Shown in pieces: positions 50,026 through 61,806 of a stretch of 64,000 nt of DNA. The position numbers and the translations under genes are program-made. Position 1 is the stretch's first letter. Every line of letters starts with the position of its first letter. The stretch spans positions 6,979,034-7,043,033 of the forward strand of contig NC_082618.1 of assembly GCF_030936135.1 (NCBI RefSeq), in the 5' to 3' direction. The stretch is from Gavia stellata (lineage: Eukaryota; Chordata; Aves; Gaviiformes; Gaviidae). The notes under the pieces are model-generated. The model had not been told where the DNA came from and did no database searches. It saw only the letters and a list, made by a program, of their open reading frames with translations.

Positions 50026-53000
50026 CTATTGCTCCTTCTCCCGCTGCACGTCCCGGCTGGACTTGAAGAAGTCACTACGCAGCAGGCGGTAGAAGAGGAT
50101 GATGTTCATGGGCGTCATGATTGCCATGCCCACCGTACCAACAGCGTATGTTGCTGGGGGCACGTTCTCCCGATTGAGGAAGAGCCAGTGAGTCATCCAG
50201 GCCAACGTCGCGATGCGAAACACCACGTAGGTGCCCAGGTTGATGATGCTGTTGAGGCGGTAGCAGGTGGTGTGCACCAGGTTGGCCATGAGCAGGATCT
50301 GCCGCAGGTGGAGGAAGATGGAGTTAATCTCCACCAGTAAAGCCACGAGGGCAAACCCAACATACTGATGGAGCAGCACTGCAATACCAAAACAGACGAT
50401 CACCTGGGAAGGAGAAAGAAGAGAGGCTGAGCCCAGGAGCTGGTTGCTCTCAGCTGCTGCAAGCCAGAGCCCTCCATGCTTGGGCGCAGTGTGGAGCAGA
50501 GGTGGAAATGGTTATTACGCCAGTGCCAAACCACTGGTCGTCACCCCACACATATCTCTGCAGCATTGCAACCTCCAGCCAGTGCCACAGCCTCACACAT
50601 GAGATAAAGCCTCCCCACCGCTGCATGAAACCTGAGTGGGTTTCTTTTTTTCCAGTAGGAGGAGAGGGAAACAGTTTTATAAACTCCAGGTTGGCAGAAG
50701 AGAGAAAGCAGCCAGACCTAACCCTGCTTTTGTGGCCTGGGGAATGCTGTTGGTTGTGGCCCAGCAGGTTTTTCCGCACACAATGAACAGCTGAACGGGG
50801 GCAGGAAGGGAGAGGTGTAGCCCAGGGCTACAACTGCTGCTGGCTCAGGGATTCTCCCCGGATAGGCACGCTGCAGGGATTAAGCTGCTTTGGTGCATCA
50901 GAGAGCCCCGTGGGATGCCCCGAGCCTGGTATGAAGCACCCTGGGGCTGCTGGATGCTGCAGCAGAGGACGCGGCTGCTGGGGGCAGAGCAGGAGGGATT
51001 CCTGCCCCACACCCTCCCTGCCAGGCAGGGGGACAGGCTCTGTCTGCCCGTGCTTTAGTACACTCAGTCCTTTCTTCAGTTTGTACTATTAATGCTGTTC
51101 TCTGTATTGGCTCTTTAATGAGATTATCTGCTCCCTGGTCGTTAAGTCACGGTCTTGGCCTGAATTAGCTCTATTGTGGAGATGACCTTTTGACTCACGA
51201 GCAGTGGCCGGCAGAGCCGCAGGGCTCGCTGGGTTCTGTGAGACAGCAGGTCTGACCATTGTCTCCCCCCGTCTCATCCCAGGTAGGTCCCAGCACTGTC
51301 CCTGTCCCCCATCCCCAGGCTCTGCAGACCCCTGTGCCTCCCTTGCACCCCACAGCATCTCTGCTGCTCAGCTCCAGGCTGTGCCACCCCCCCTGCCTTG
51401 CAGCATCCTCAACGCTCCAACATCTGGACATTGGAGGTGATCAAAGAGAAACCCACACTGGGTGCAGCCAGCAGCAAGGCAGGCAGAGGGCACTGATGTG
51501 GGGCTCCTGCACCACGGCCGCTCCAGCCATACCAGCCCAGTGGCCACGGCTCTGACCCAAATGAGAGGAAAGCACCCTGGGGAGCGGGAGGTGGAAGGAG
51601 GTGATGTGCAGCCCTTCGTGGCAGATGCTCAAGTGGCTGAGAGCTGGCAGGAGCTGAGCTGCTTGCCTGTGCTGGCACGGACACCTGGGTCACTGCCTGT
51701 CCATGCCACTGTTACGGATCAGCCCCCTGGCCCAGCTCTCTGCCCCCCTACTCTGTGCACACTTGATGTTTTTTCCTACCTGATCTTTGGGTGCCTTTCT
51801 CCAGACCCTGGAAGAGTACATGAGTCCCACAGGACCAAGAGGAGCTCCGAGCCCTACTGCCTGGGCTGCCGGGCTCCTCTCCCCAAGCAGAAAAATCTTA
51901 TTTTGTAACAGGCAGCAAACACCCACACTAGCAACAGCAGGAGCCCCACTCAGCTCCCCCAGCCCCAGCCTCCCTGGTGGCACAAGTGCCAGGGTCTGTC
52001 CCTTGGAGAGTGGCCGGTGGACTCACCACAGAGTGATGGAAGAGCAGCTCCCAGGACTGGTGAAGTTTCTGATTGCATAACATGTCCACAAAGTCTTCAA
52101 GGAAATAACCTGGGAACAGGGAGGCCGTGAGCAAAGAAGCAGGGCCAGGAAGGGCTGTGCCAGGGGGCCCCCCACCGCAGCAGGCCCTGCACCCGCCTGG
52201 GCCCCTCCGGGGAAGTGATTGCCAGAGTTCAGCCCAAGCCCTGGGTGGGTGCTGAGTCACACGCACAGAGCAGGATCACACACAGCAGGAGAAGGAAACT
52301 GGTGTGTTTTGGGTCTCTCCTGCAATCACTCTGTAGAACGTGCTCCTAGGGAGGGGCACTAACTAACTGATCACTTGGATCTGTTCCCAGAGCAGGATAA
52401 GAGTGAATTCAGCACACAGACCCTCACCCTTGTTACCAATCCAGAATTGGATCCCTTTCAGCCTGGAGCCCTTAACAGCTGCAGGATTCGCTGCCACCAA
52501 ACCAACCCCACATTGGCATTTTAGATACTCAAACTTCCTTGCTGAGCTGTAACCATGCCGGGAAGCCTGTTAGCACTGACCACAGGGCTGGTGACAGATC
52601 TGCAAGGTGACAAGGGGGCTGGGGGGGGAAGGCTTCACACAACCAGAGGACTCAAAGCTCCCGACCTCCACACTAGCAGGTTTAGCTCGAGGCTTTGGGG
52701 GGACCTGCATCAACCCCATATCATGGGCATTTTTGGGACGCCCCAAGCCCTGACTGCCCCACGAGGATGCTGGCGGGCAGCCTGGTGCCCAGTACCTCCT
52801 GGCTGCAGATGCCGTGGGACAGAAAGGAGCCACTGTCCTTTGCCAAGAATAGTGCGATTGTATGGGATGCCTGAGACATCGCTGCCTGCAACATTGCTTG
52901 AGGGGCTGGTGTCAGGCACTCATGAGCCCCTGGGGACCCCCTGGGGGGCAGAACAGGGGGCAGCCCACTCCCCCCACCTCACCTACAGATACGGCGACCA

Positions 53001-53719
53001 GGCTGTGTGCCCCGGGCGGGTGCGTGCCCACCAGGTCCTCGGACAGCCCGGGGTAGAGGCAGAACCTGCAGAGAGAGGGATTGTGAGTGCTGGGCAGGAC
53101 CTCTGGTTTCCCAATTCCCTTCCAGTGTCCTTGGTGCCCGCCTGTTGCTGCTGACCCCCCCGGAGCCCTCCTGTCCCCATGGTGCCCCCATGGCCATCCC
53201 TGTCCTCCTGTTTCCCCCCGGAGTCTCCCTATCCCCTGCTGCCTTGGTGCCTCCCTGTCCCTCGGCACCCCTGTGCCCCTCAATCCCTCCTCCATCTCTC
53301 AGTGCCCCCCAGTTTCCAGGTCCACACCCTCCCCAATACTCCTCAGCGTCCCCCAACACCCCCATTCCCCACCCCACTGTGGGCTCAATCTCCCCCGGTG
53401 CCCCCCTCACCGCAGGTTCCCGTCGGGGCCCCTCGACGCCCCCACTCCCCTCTAGTGCCCCCGGTCCCCCCCGGCAGTCCGGTGCCCCCCCCGGCCCCAG
53501 GTGCCCTCCGGGGCTCCGCGGTGCCCGGGCCGCTCACCCGGCCAGCGCCCCGCCGCCGCTAAGCACGCTGTGCGCCAGCGACGTCCAGATGTTGCGCCAC
53601 TTCCAGCGGTTGCGCCGGGCCGAGGGCGGCGGCGGCACCAGCCGCTCCAGCCCCCGGTTCAGCAGGCGGAAAGCGGCGAAGGAACCGGCCACCACCAACA
53701 GCCCCGGGCTGAAAGCCAT
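50026..53719 (-). CDS. TLCD2: TLCD2, TLC-domain protein regulating membrane lipids, complete coding sequence, 241 aa
   Basis: TLCD1 and TLCD2 are plasma-membrane TLC (TRAM-LAG1-CLN8) proteins reported to limit incorporation of long polyunsaturated acyl chains into phospholipids. Exons in transcript order are 53538-53719, 52983-53065, 52027-52109 and 50026-50403, summing to 726 nt with in-frame GT-AG junctions. Exon 1 starts MAFSPGLLVVAGSFAAFRLL (first membrane helix) and continues RWKWRNIWTSLAHS, a TLC hallmark. Exons 2-3 give GLSEDLVGTHPPGAHSLVAV and YFLEDFVDMLCNQ ... SWELLFHHS, the typical HH of the family. Exon 4 supplies about four more hydrophobic helices and a charged C terminus (RDVQREKEQ). 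Human TLCD2 is somewhat longer (about 264 aa). The position beside PRPF8, head to tail, matches the human locus. Confidence 0.93.
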
Positions 53720-54110
53720 GGGCATCCACCGGCCCGCAGCCTCACCCGCGCTCCCATGGGCACCGCTCCCGCTCCCCGACGGCTCCGCCTCGCCCGGCCC
53801 CGGGGCCCGCCCTGCCGCCGCCCTGGGCACCGGCACCGCCCCGGGCACCGGCACCGCCCCGCCACCGCCCGGGCACCCGCCCCGAGCGCCCCGGCGCCGC
53901 CTCGCCCCGCGCCCGCCGTGCCGGCACCGCCCTGCCCCGGCCGGGACGCGCGGCCCCGGAGCGGGGGAAGGAGCGAGCATCGTCCCCGCAGGGAAGGGCC
54001 GGGTGGGCTGCGGGAGCCGCCCCGCTGCTGGCGCTGGCATTTCCCGCATCCCCCCCCCGCAGAGACGCGGACACGCAGGGGCAGTGCTTCCCCTCGGAGC
54101 GTGTGATTCG
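53720..54110 (-). promoter_or_regulatory. TLCD2 CpG island and presumed promoter
   Basis: This very GC-rich block upstream of the TLCD2 start codon has frequent CpG and GC boxes and no TATA box. An 18-bp unit, GGGCACCGGCACCGCCCC, is repeated twice back to back at about 53824-53859. The start site is not readable. Confidence 0.5.
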
Positions 54111-55271
54111 GGGAGAGGGGGGGGGAATGGGAAATGAGCACCCCAGGGAGTGCGTCAGCCTTCCCCGGGCGTCGCACAGCAGAAACGACGGCCAGCCCAA
54201 AAGCCGGTTGCAGGCGTTCCACTGAGCGAGGGCCTGGGTGTCCCGAGACCCTGTCGGAGCTGGGGACATCTTCCATGTCCCCCTGAGGTTCCTTCTCCAC
54301 CTCGGTGGCACTGGGTAGCTGAACACCTCACCCGTGAGGTGCTGCAGCCGGTGGTCCTTCACCCCAAAGCACTCCCGGCACGTGGTGCCAGCGAGGCTCT
54401 TGACTGTTGCACCGTGCTGGAGAGCCGACCCTCACCCTGGGTGAGGACCCACGCAGACACACGCCACCGCGTCTGATTGCACATCAAGCAAGCAAGAAGG
54501 TCCGATTGCCCTGCCAAAAAAAAATGCTCTGCCCACAGCACTCTCATCCTCCATCCCCCTGTCCCATGTCTCCGAGAGGAGCTCCCCGATGTCTGGGATA
54601 CCCCAGCTCTGCTGTCCAGGGTTTGTGGGAATTCAGGATCCCGTACTCACCATTTCTTTAGTTCCATCCTACAACTATGCTGCTTTTCCAGCTTCCCGTA
54701 ATTTGATCGCTCCCTTGTTGCTTTTTGATGTCTCCACCAGAAGCGTGGCTGCTGCACAGCCCTTGCTTCTCTTCTGCAGACGGGATGAGTCACCGTGTAC
54801 ACACTGATTAATGTCAAACTCTGCCTCTCCTGTGAGGTATTAATTTTGGATGAAATTTGCTACTTTCTTTTCCCTGAAACAGAAACCGCGTTGGAGCCTG
54901 AGCTCTCAGTCGCTGGCCTGGCTGGGGAGATGGACGGTAAAACATCAACAAGTGAGACGCTGATGGAAGGGACACGGAGGAGGGGAGTCATCAAATCAGA
55001 TCTGAAGGAGAGGGGTGAGATAGTCCCAACTGATAGAAAAGCATCTGTTCATGCTGCAAAAATTTGCTTAAAAGCCGGACAAGACAATGTAATTTCATAG
55101 CGGTTAAGTGGCGGGGAGATGCTGCCTGAAGTAATCAGCAAACCTGACTGCTCGAGGGATTATAAATAATCTCATGTATTAGGACTTGAAGGATCACATA
55201 GGCTAATCTGTTACTGAGAAGGCCAAATACAAAGACATTTCTGTTTAGCAGAAGATATGCCGAGGAAAGGG

Positions 55272-55294
55272 AGACATGCCTTGGAGACATGCCA
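55272..55294. promoter_or_regulatory. Candidate p53/p63 response element
   Basis: Two decamers, AGACATGCCT and AGACATGCCA, are separated by 3 bp. The first fits RRRCWWGYYY fully and the second misses only the last base (19 of 20 consensus positions). The two decamers sit in a 13-bp direct repeat (GGAGACATGCC twice). Binding is unproven, and such sites occur by chance in gene-sized regions. Confidence 0.35.
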
Positions 55295-58200
55295 GGCTGC
55301 TCAGGGCACCGAGGAGAAAAATCATTTAACAATTAATTGCAGTATAAAATTGCAGAGATCTGATTTCCTAATGAGAAGTTGTTTGCAGTGTTTTAGCCTC
55401 AGCAATCTCGACTGCCCCTTTCCATGGTGTCAGCCCTGCCCTTCACCTGCCTGCAGGTAAAGTCCCAGCCCAGGAACCGCCTGCAAGCCTGGCCTCGTTT
55501 ATCCCAGGGGCTCCTCCATTTGCGGTGTTATTCTTCTAAAGATGAACATTTGGCCAGGCTCGGGTCGGGGACAGGAATAGTTAAAATGTTTCTGGACAAT
55601 GGAGAGCTTTTACCTACCACTTCCGCATGGGAGGAATTTAAGCCATGATTAATTCAGCCTCTGGTTCAGGGGCTTTGATCCCACTGCTACAGCACTAGCA
55701 ACAGCTACATAAATACTACTTTTTAGATAATTTTAGCCCAGATTTTACTTTTTACAGGACTTTTACATTTTACCAGGACTTGCCATTGGGCAGTGGTTTC
55801 TCACAAGCCCTGTTTCCAGCCTTTTCTCTTTGTCTTCCTTCCTCTGCGGCGATGGCATTAACTGGGGATGGTTTCGGAGCTGGAGGCTCCCAAGCCCAGT
55901 TACAAACAGGTCCCTTGACACCAGATCAGGCCAAATATTCAGCCCCGTCCCACAGGCTTGAAGTTCAGGCTTGTCCCAAGAGAAGCCGTGGAGAAGAGCA
56001 GGGCCAGGAGCTCTCGGGCTCAGCTGCCACAAGATGTCCCTGCACGCTCGCTGGAGAGCCGGGCAGAGCAGCCCGAGCTGATGGGACTCTTCATTCACAC
56101 CTTATTTGGAGATACTGCCTTTTTCACCCAAATTTCGAGAAGTTTTCCAAGTCCCCGAATGGCCTCATTTTCTGCAGGGGAGCAGCTCAGCCTGGTGACG
56201 GGTCGCTGCCGGTGCCTGCTCGCAGCAGGGCAGGGGACTCCTTTCAGATGTCAGCAAGGACGTGCTTAGGTCCATCCCATAACTCTGTAGGAACCACAGC
56301 TAATCTCATAGCAGGGGCTTTACAGCAGCAGCCGGGGTGTTTTACAGGGCACAGGAGTTTTTTCAATAGCTGGACAGTGGCTTTTTTCTCCCTCTCGCAG
56401 GTAGACGTTTCTCTGCAGCACATCTGGGAGAGATAACCCATTTACCACAATAAAGAGCTGGCAGCTTATTGATAATCCCCCATATGAATTGTCAGATAAA
56501 CTATGTCCTCCCCCAGACGCTCCCTGCTACTCCTGGACGGGGATTTGGGTGTGCTTTAGCAGCTCTGCCACCCCTTACACAAGAAGGAGCCTGATCTGCT
56601 GCCAAACACTGCCCAGGGCTCACCGTAGCCAACAGATGTGGGAGCTTCTGACATGGCAAAGTCCTTCTGGCAAAAGTCACGCTCCTGTTTTTGGAAAGCC
56701 TCGCTCCCTTAATCTGCCTCCCTCCAGCCAGGGAGGCATAAAGCCCATCTGCTCATCTAATGCCAGACCTGGCTCACATCTAAAATAATTTGAGGAATTC
56801 AAGATCTCAAAACAAATCAAGCAACTTGGCTTCCAAACTTTAATTAGCCGTTGTCTTCATCCGTCTCTAAAGTGTGTCATCGGTCTATCTGCTAGGCCAT
56901 AGGAAGTCAGATGATACAGAAATGCTTTACTCTATATATCCACATTTTCATTCAGAAAGTCTGTAAGTGCGCACTTATGAAAGGATATACTGTGCAAAAT
57001 GCACGCCGTGTATGGCAAAGCATGCCCAGGCATTGCAGAAGTAGCCATGAAGAGAGCTGATATCAATGCAAACTTGAGCGTCCACCCCTTCCAGCCAGAA
57101 ACATCTTCCTGATGTGGAAGCTGGATATTCTCCAGGTGGAACTGGAGATATACTCACCATAGCTACAGGAGAAAGACACATCAGTCTCTGCGAGCATGGT
57201 GAGCAGGAGAAGGTTTTCTGCTAGCACTGGCAGTGTGGAGAGTTTCTATCACCTTTTTCCCCAGCCCTTAGCTCCATTTCACACACACAGCTCCAGGATT
57301 TAATGCAAGAAATGCCAAAGTGTGCACCACTTAATCACTGACCTCAGGATTTGATCTTGTCTGGCAGACAAAATCATCTGGCTTTGCAGCGCAGCCCATC
57401 CATTCACCTCGCTCAAGCCTGCAAGCTTGACCTCACAAGGGGAAGACTCTTCCCTTCCCTCCATCCCGCAGGTGTTCTGCTGCCCAGGTTGGTCATCCTT
57501 CCTGAGATCATTCCTGGAATAATACAATGTCTCCTGGGAGCTTCATGGTGCCGGGATGCTCTGGTGCCAGCTGCCTGGCCAGGCACAGCACGCTGCCTTC
57601 TGCAGCCTGGCGTGCAGGAATGCCCCCCTCACCCGAGGGCCAGAGCCACCCAGGCAGAGCCTGCTTTGCCCACGTGATAAACAACCCCATGGCAGGTTGC
57701 TCTGGATGCTCTTGCTTTTGGCTGCCTTCTTTTCTTCCCAGGACTGGAAGTCTTTTCTTCTCAGGATTTGGCACAAGGAACCTGCAGGAGAAACCTATGA
57801 CAACAACACAGCATCCCTAAGGATGCTGTGAGCTCAGTTGACCCTCAAGGGCTTGGGCTGGACCAGTTCCCATGATACGGTTGCGCAAAGGATGTGCTCT
57901 CTCTTTCACTCCGGTTGCACAGGTGGGATAAAAAAAAATCCATTGGCAGACAGACTGACAGGCAAAACCCCTTCAAGCACAGCAGCATGGGCAGTTCCTT
58001 ATATTTCTCCTCTGCTTTCAGTAGCTGACATGCCCCAAATTTGTCTGCTTTTTGAATTGTTTATCTGCTGCTATTAGTAAGGTTTCAGGTTCCTTCTTTC
58101 CTTATGGTCAACAGTGAAACGTGGGGCCGGGTGTCCGCCCAGCCTGTATCCCACCTCTCACCATCACCAGACATGAATGCTTAGGAAGAAAACGTGAAAC

Positions 58201-59467
58201 AGCACATATAATTATTCTTACCCTATAAGCCAACTCATTTCCACTAAATATTTCCTTTTGCATGTCTTCTTCCCCTGTGGGATAAACATTTCTTTCCCTG
58301 TTTAGTTCACCATTCTCAAGCTTAAGTAATTTTTCACAGATATCTATGTGCTTCCTGGTTGCATCATGATGTATTTATGACACGTGCTTTTTTTGCAATT
58401 CAGACAGGTTCAGAATGAGCCCTGCAAGGTGGAAGCATGTCTCAGCCCCTACACCCACTCTGTGCAGCATCACACGTTGCTGAGCCCACTCGATTGCTCC
58501 TGCATTACGGATATAAGTACAGGAGCTTCCTAACTGCGTCTCCTGCTGCTGCCGGTTCTGCAGCTTGGAACAGGTTAGGTTCCCTCCTGAATTCTCTTGT
58601 TATTAATATCACAAACCAAGCTGTTCTGAGAGCGGTGTCCCATTAATCATTTTATCTCTGCTGCAGTTTTCACCTCGCTTCCTCTTCCTGCGCCTGAAGA
58701 GTCTTCAATAACATTCGAGTCCGTGGGTAATGCTCAGTTAAAATCAGCAGGTCTGCTAGGACAGGGAAGGACCCTGACCTGAGCAAGCTGAGGGCAAGCA
58801 AAGGTGGGACAAGGCTACATCCACACAGCCACAGCTGCACTACAGCACGAAAACGTGCTACATCGGCCGACGGGACTAGGGACTTGAAGGGAGGAGAGCT
58901 AACCCCATTAAATCTTCGCCTCTAAACTTGAATTTTCCGGAGTGCTGACCATCTGGAGAGACACAGCAAAAGCAAAGATATCTAATAAAATATGAGGGCA
59001 GCTCATGTGAGTCAGCACCAATGCGGGTGGCAGGTCTGGTCCGAGATTCCCGATGCCTACCTGGGGTCTGTTCGCGTTTGAGGGCACCGCTTTCTTTTTC
59101 TCTCTTCCTTCCTATGTTTAATCCTGCTGTGCATTACAAGCAAAGGTCTTAACCACTCTCAGTATCTGCCTCTGGGTTATGTAACAAAGTGCCAAAAGAT
59201 GCTTACGGAGCATCTTGCCGAAAATCTGCCTCCAATACCATCCCATTGCCTGAATCCCTCGAGGGCATATTGTGCGTTCCTAGGTGCTGGCTCTCAGAGA
59301 CGCAGTAATGCAGCATCGCTGCAGCTAACCCAAACCTTCCCTCTCACATCCAATGCCCTTTTCAGCTTTCTTTCCTTCGCCATCATCTTCGCCCCCATCA
59401 GAGATTAGCATTTTGTTTTGCCTTTATCCCTTTGCATTTTACAAAAGCCCTTCCCCAGGTGCTCGGC

Positions 59468-59550
59468 TGCATCCAGCAGCATCCATCGGCATCCATCGAC
59501 ATCCAGCAGCATCCATCGGCATCCAGCAGCATCCATCGGCATCCAGCAGC
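59468..59550. repeat. 10-bp tandem repeat, about 8 copies
   Basis: Units CATCCAGCAG and CATCCATCGG alternate, with one extra CATCCATCGA. The pattern therefore has a 10-bp base period and a partial 20-bp higher order. It lies in the gap between TLCD2 and the AIFM-like gene. Confidence 0.9.
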
Positions 59551-61806
59551 CGAATTAGCTGCTCAGCCCCGCAGTGCGAACGCCACCGCACAGGACCGAG
59601 CTCCACCTGGCTCGTCCCAAAGCCTCCCACCGCTACACACCTTTGTACCTGCCACTTTGCCGGCGCGCTGCAGCTTTCATCCATAAGCAAACAACGTTTT
59701 TCAGCGATTTCTGCTGAGTCAGAGAATGCCTCCACGAGGGCTGCTGCTTCTCCACGTGGGAACGCGCTTCTGGGGAATAATTACAGAGAGAGTTTAACAG
59801 GGATGTTCGGCAGCCAAATTGCTTCACATTCAGGCTCCTGGCCAGGAAGGCAGAGCCCGAAAGCTGCTCGTTGGCACTGTGAGAAAATACCTCGTACCTG
59901 CGCCCATCATGGGCGTGCATCGCCCGTGGGCTAAGACCACTCCTTACATGGCAGCGCCCTGGCACCCGGCACCGAACGGTGTGCTCGCGGCTTGGTGGGT
60001 CTGATGAAGCGAGCTGCTTCGCAAATAAGCCAGCTTGCGCTTACTGAGCTTCTTCTCCAGGCCGTGCCCACCAAAGGATTTTTATTCCCCCCCGCCGCTG
60101 GATTTGGGAACGTTCTGCGTGGCAGGAAGCTGGCGAAGCTCTGGTTTTGCAAGGGAGATGATGGAAGCACACAGCTCGTAACTTTTCCCCCCCTAAATTT
60201 TGAAGCATATTTTAAGGTTGTGAAACATATTGACTGTGAAATAGAGATAAGAGCTGGAGTAGACACAAACAGTGTAGGCGTTACTCCCGTTTTTTTGTAA
60301 CTCCCACTCTTGCAAAAATAGTACAGCAAGGAGCACGCTGCTCTGTGCCATCCTTCAGGGACCAAACACCGATGGGACCACATGCCTGGACATCCGCAGA
60401 CTGAACCAGAAGCAGAGCTGGGGCGTAAGGCATGTGCAGAGGTGCTGAATGCTTCTTCCTTAAAATCAATGGAGAGAGATCTTACAAAAAGATCAAATTA
60501 AATCATTTTAAATGTTATGGAAATACACAAAAAGTAGTGACATCATTCCAAAGTGCTGCAAAACCACGTTGCATTGAGCTAGAGCACTTTCCATTAAGAA
60601 ACGGGGCAGTGGGAAGCCGCAGCGGGGTATCACTGCATCCACTCAGTTTCTGTTCACATTGCACATGATGCACCCGGTCTTTAGACCACACCCGCGCCAT
60701 AATTCCTACGTGTCCTTAATTCTTTTTCAACGCTAAACCTGAACAAAATACACTTAATCAGGCGCAGACCAGTTGCAGAAATCAGATAAGACTTGCTGGC
60801 TGGCAGCCGCTTCCAGGAGATGCGTCTCCTGACGGACAGGGATGTTGTGCAACTTGGGGAGAGCATCACCCAGCCGTGGGCTGGCGGCAGGGAGAACGCT
60901 TGCGATAAGACGCAAGGGTGTCACCTCGGCGGAGGAGAAACTCGCAGACGGTGGCGGTGGCGGCTTTCCGACTCCAGGGATAGTCACCGGAGCCCCCCAC
61001 GGCGGGACTGGGTGAGTACCCACCGATGCTTCTCCCAAGGGACCCGGGAGCAGGGCAGCAGCACGGTGGGGATTTGCAGGAGCAAGTCACCACCCTCCAC
61101 AAAAACCTGCCTCGAACGAGCTTCCTCTGCTCCATTTCTTGCTTTTTTTTCTCCAAAACAGAGAGGGATGTTTCTAATCAGCCTCTCAGCTGATTGCTAA
61201 GGCAGGAACAGCTCTAAGAATCAAGATTTTTGGCTCCCTTCTAGCCCATGAGGCATTTTGGGCAGGAATTACTGCTTTCATGGCAATTAGTGCAAATAAC
61301 AACCCTGCACAAACGTTGGAGAGGTTTGGGAGAGGCTGAAACGGTTCTTCAGACACCGATTTGGGGGAGTTGTGGGCTACGGTGCCTCACCATAAATAAT
61401 TGTATTCATTTAAGACACGGCTGTCGTTGATCACGTTTGCTTGCTCACCCTGCGCTGCAGTTGAGTTTAATGGGACAAGGGGCTGAACACAAAAAAGTGG
61501 AGGAAAAAAGGGCAGAGGAATGGGCTTTGGGTTTGGAGGCAAAGTTAAAAAAGGGGGGGAAATGTGGGTTTTCTGCCAGTTGTGGGTTTTTTCCTGTGGT
61601 ACCGGGAGTTTGGGACCCCTTGAGCACGCAGCGCTGACCCGCTCCCAGCCGGGGCGGTGGTGGCCCTCCATTTTAGGGTGGGATTTCGCAGCGAAGGCAC
61701 AAGGGCGCGTGGGGAGGACTGTCTGCCAAGGGGAGAAAGACAGCGTCTACAGGCAACGGCATCCATGGCGGCCAACCCCTCCCTCTGCCCGCCCGCAGCC
61801 ACCAGC

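Larger units (their letters stand above)
54111..61640. other. Intergenic stretch between TLCD2 and the AIFM-like gene; no recognised gene
   Basis: About 7.5 kb of mixed composition, more A/T-rich than the gene blocks. No exon with recognisable protein similarity and no tRNA or known microRNA hairpin was found. It contains a p53-type site (55272-55294) and a 10-bp tandem repeat (59468-59550). The two neighbouring genes diverge, so regulatory elements of both may lie here. Confidence 0.55.

Noticed and set aside
53720-61806. miR-22 hairpin expected near TLCD2 from the human locus
   Set aside because: Neither the mature sequence nor its complement was found. In this genome it probably lies beyond the AIFM-like gene.
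61765-61806. Upstream in-frame ATG for the AIFM-like protein
   Set aside because: It lies in what looks like the pyrimidine tract of an acceptor ending 8 bp before the ATG at 61807, and the extra residues have no family similarity. Not excluded.
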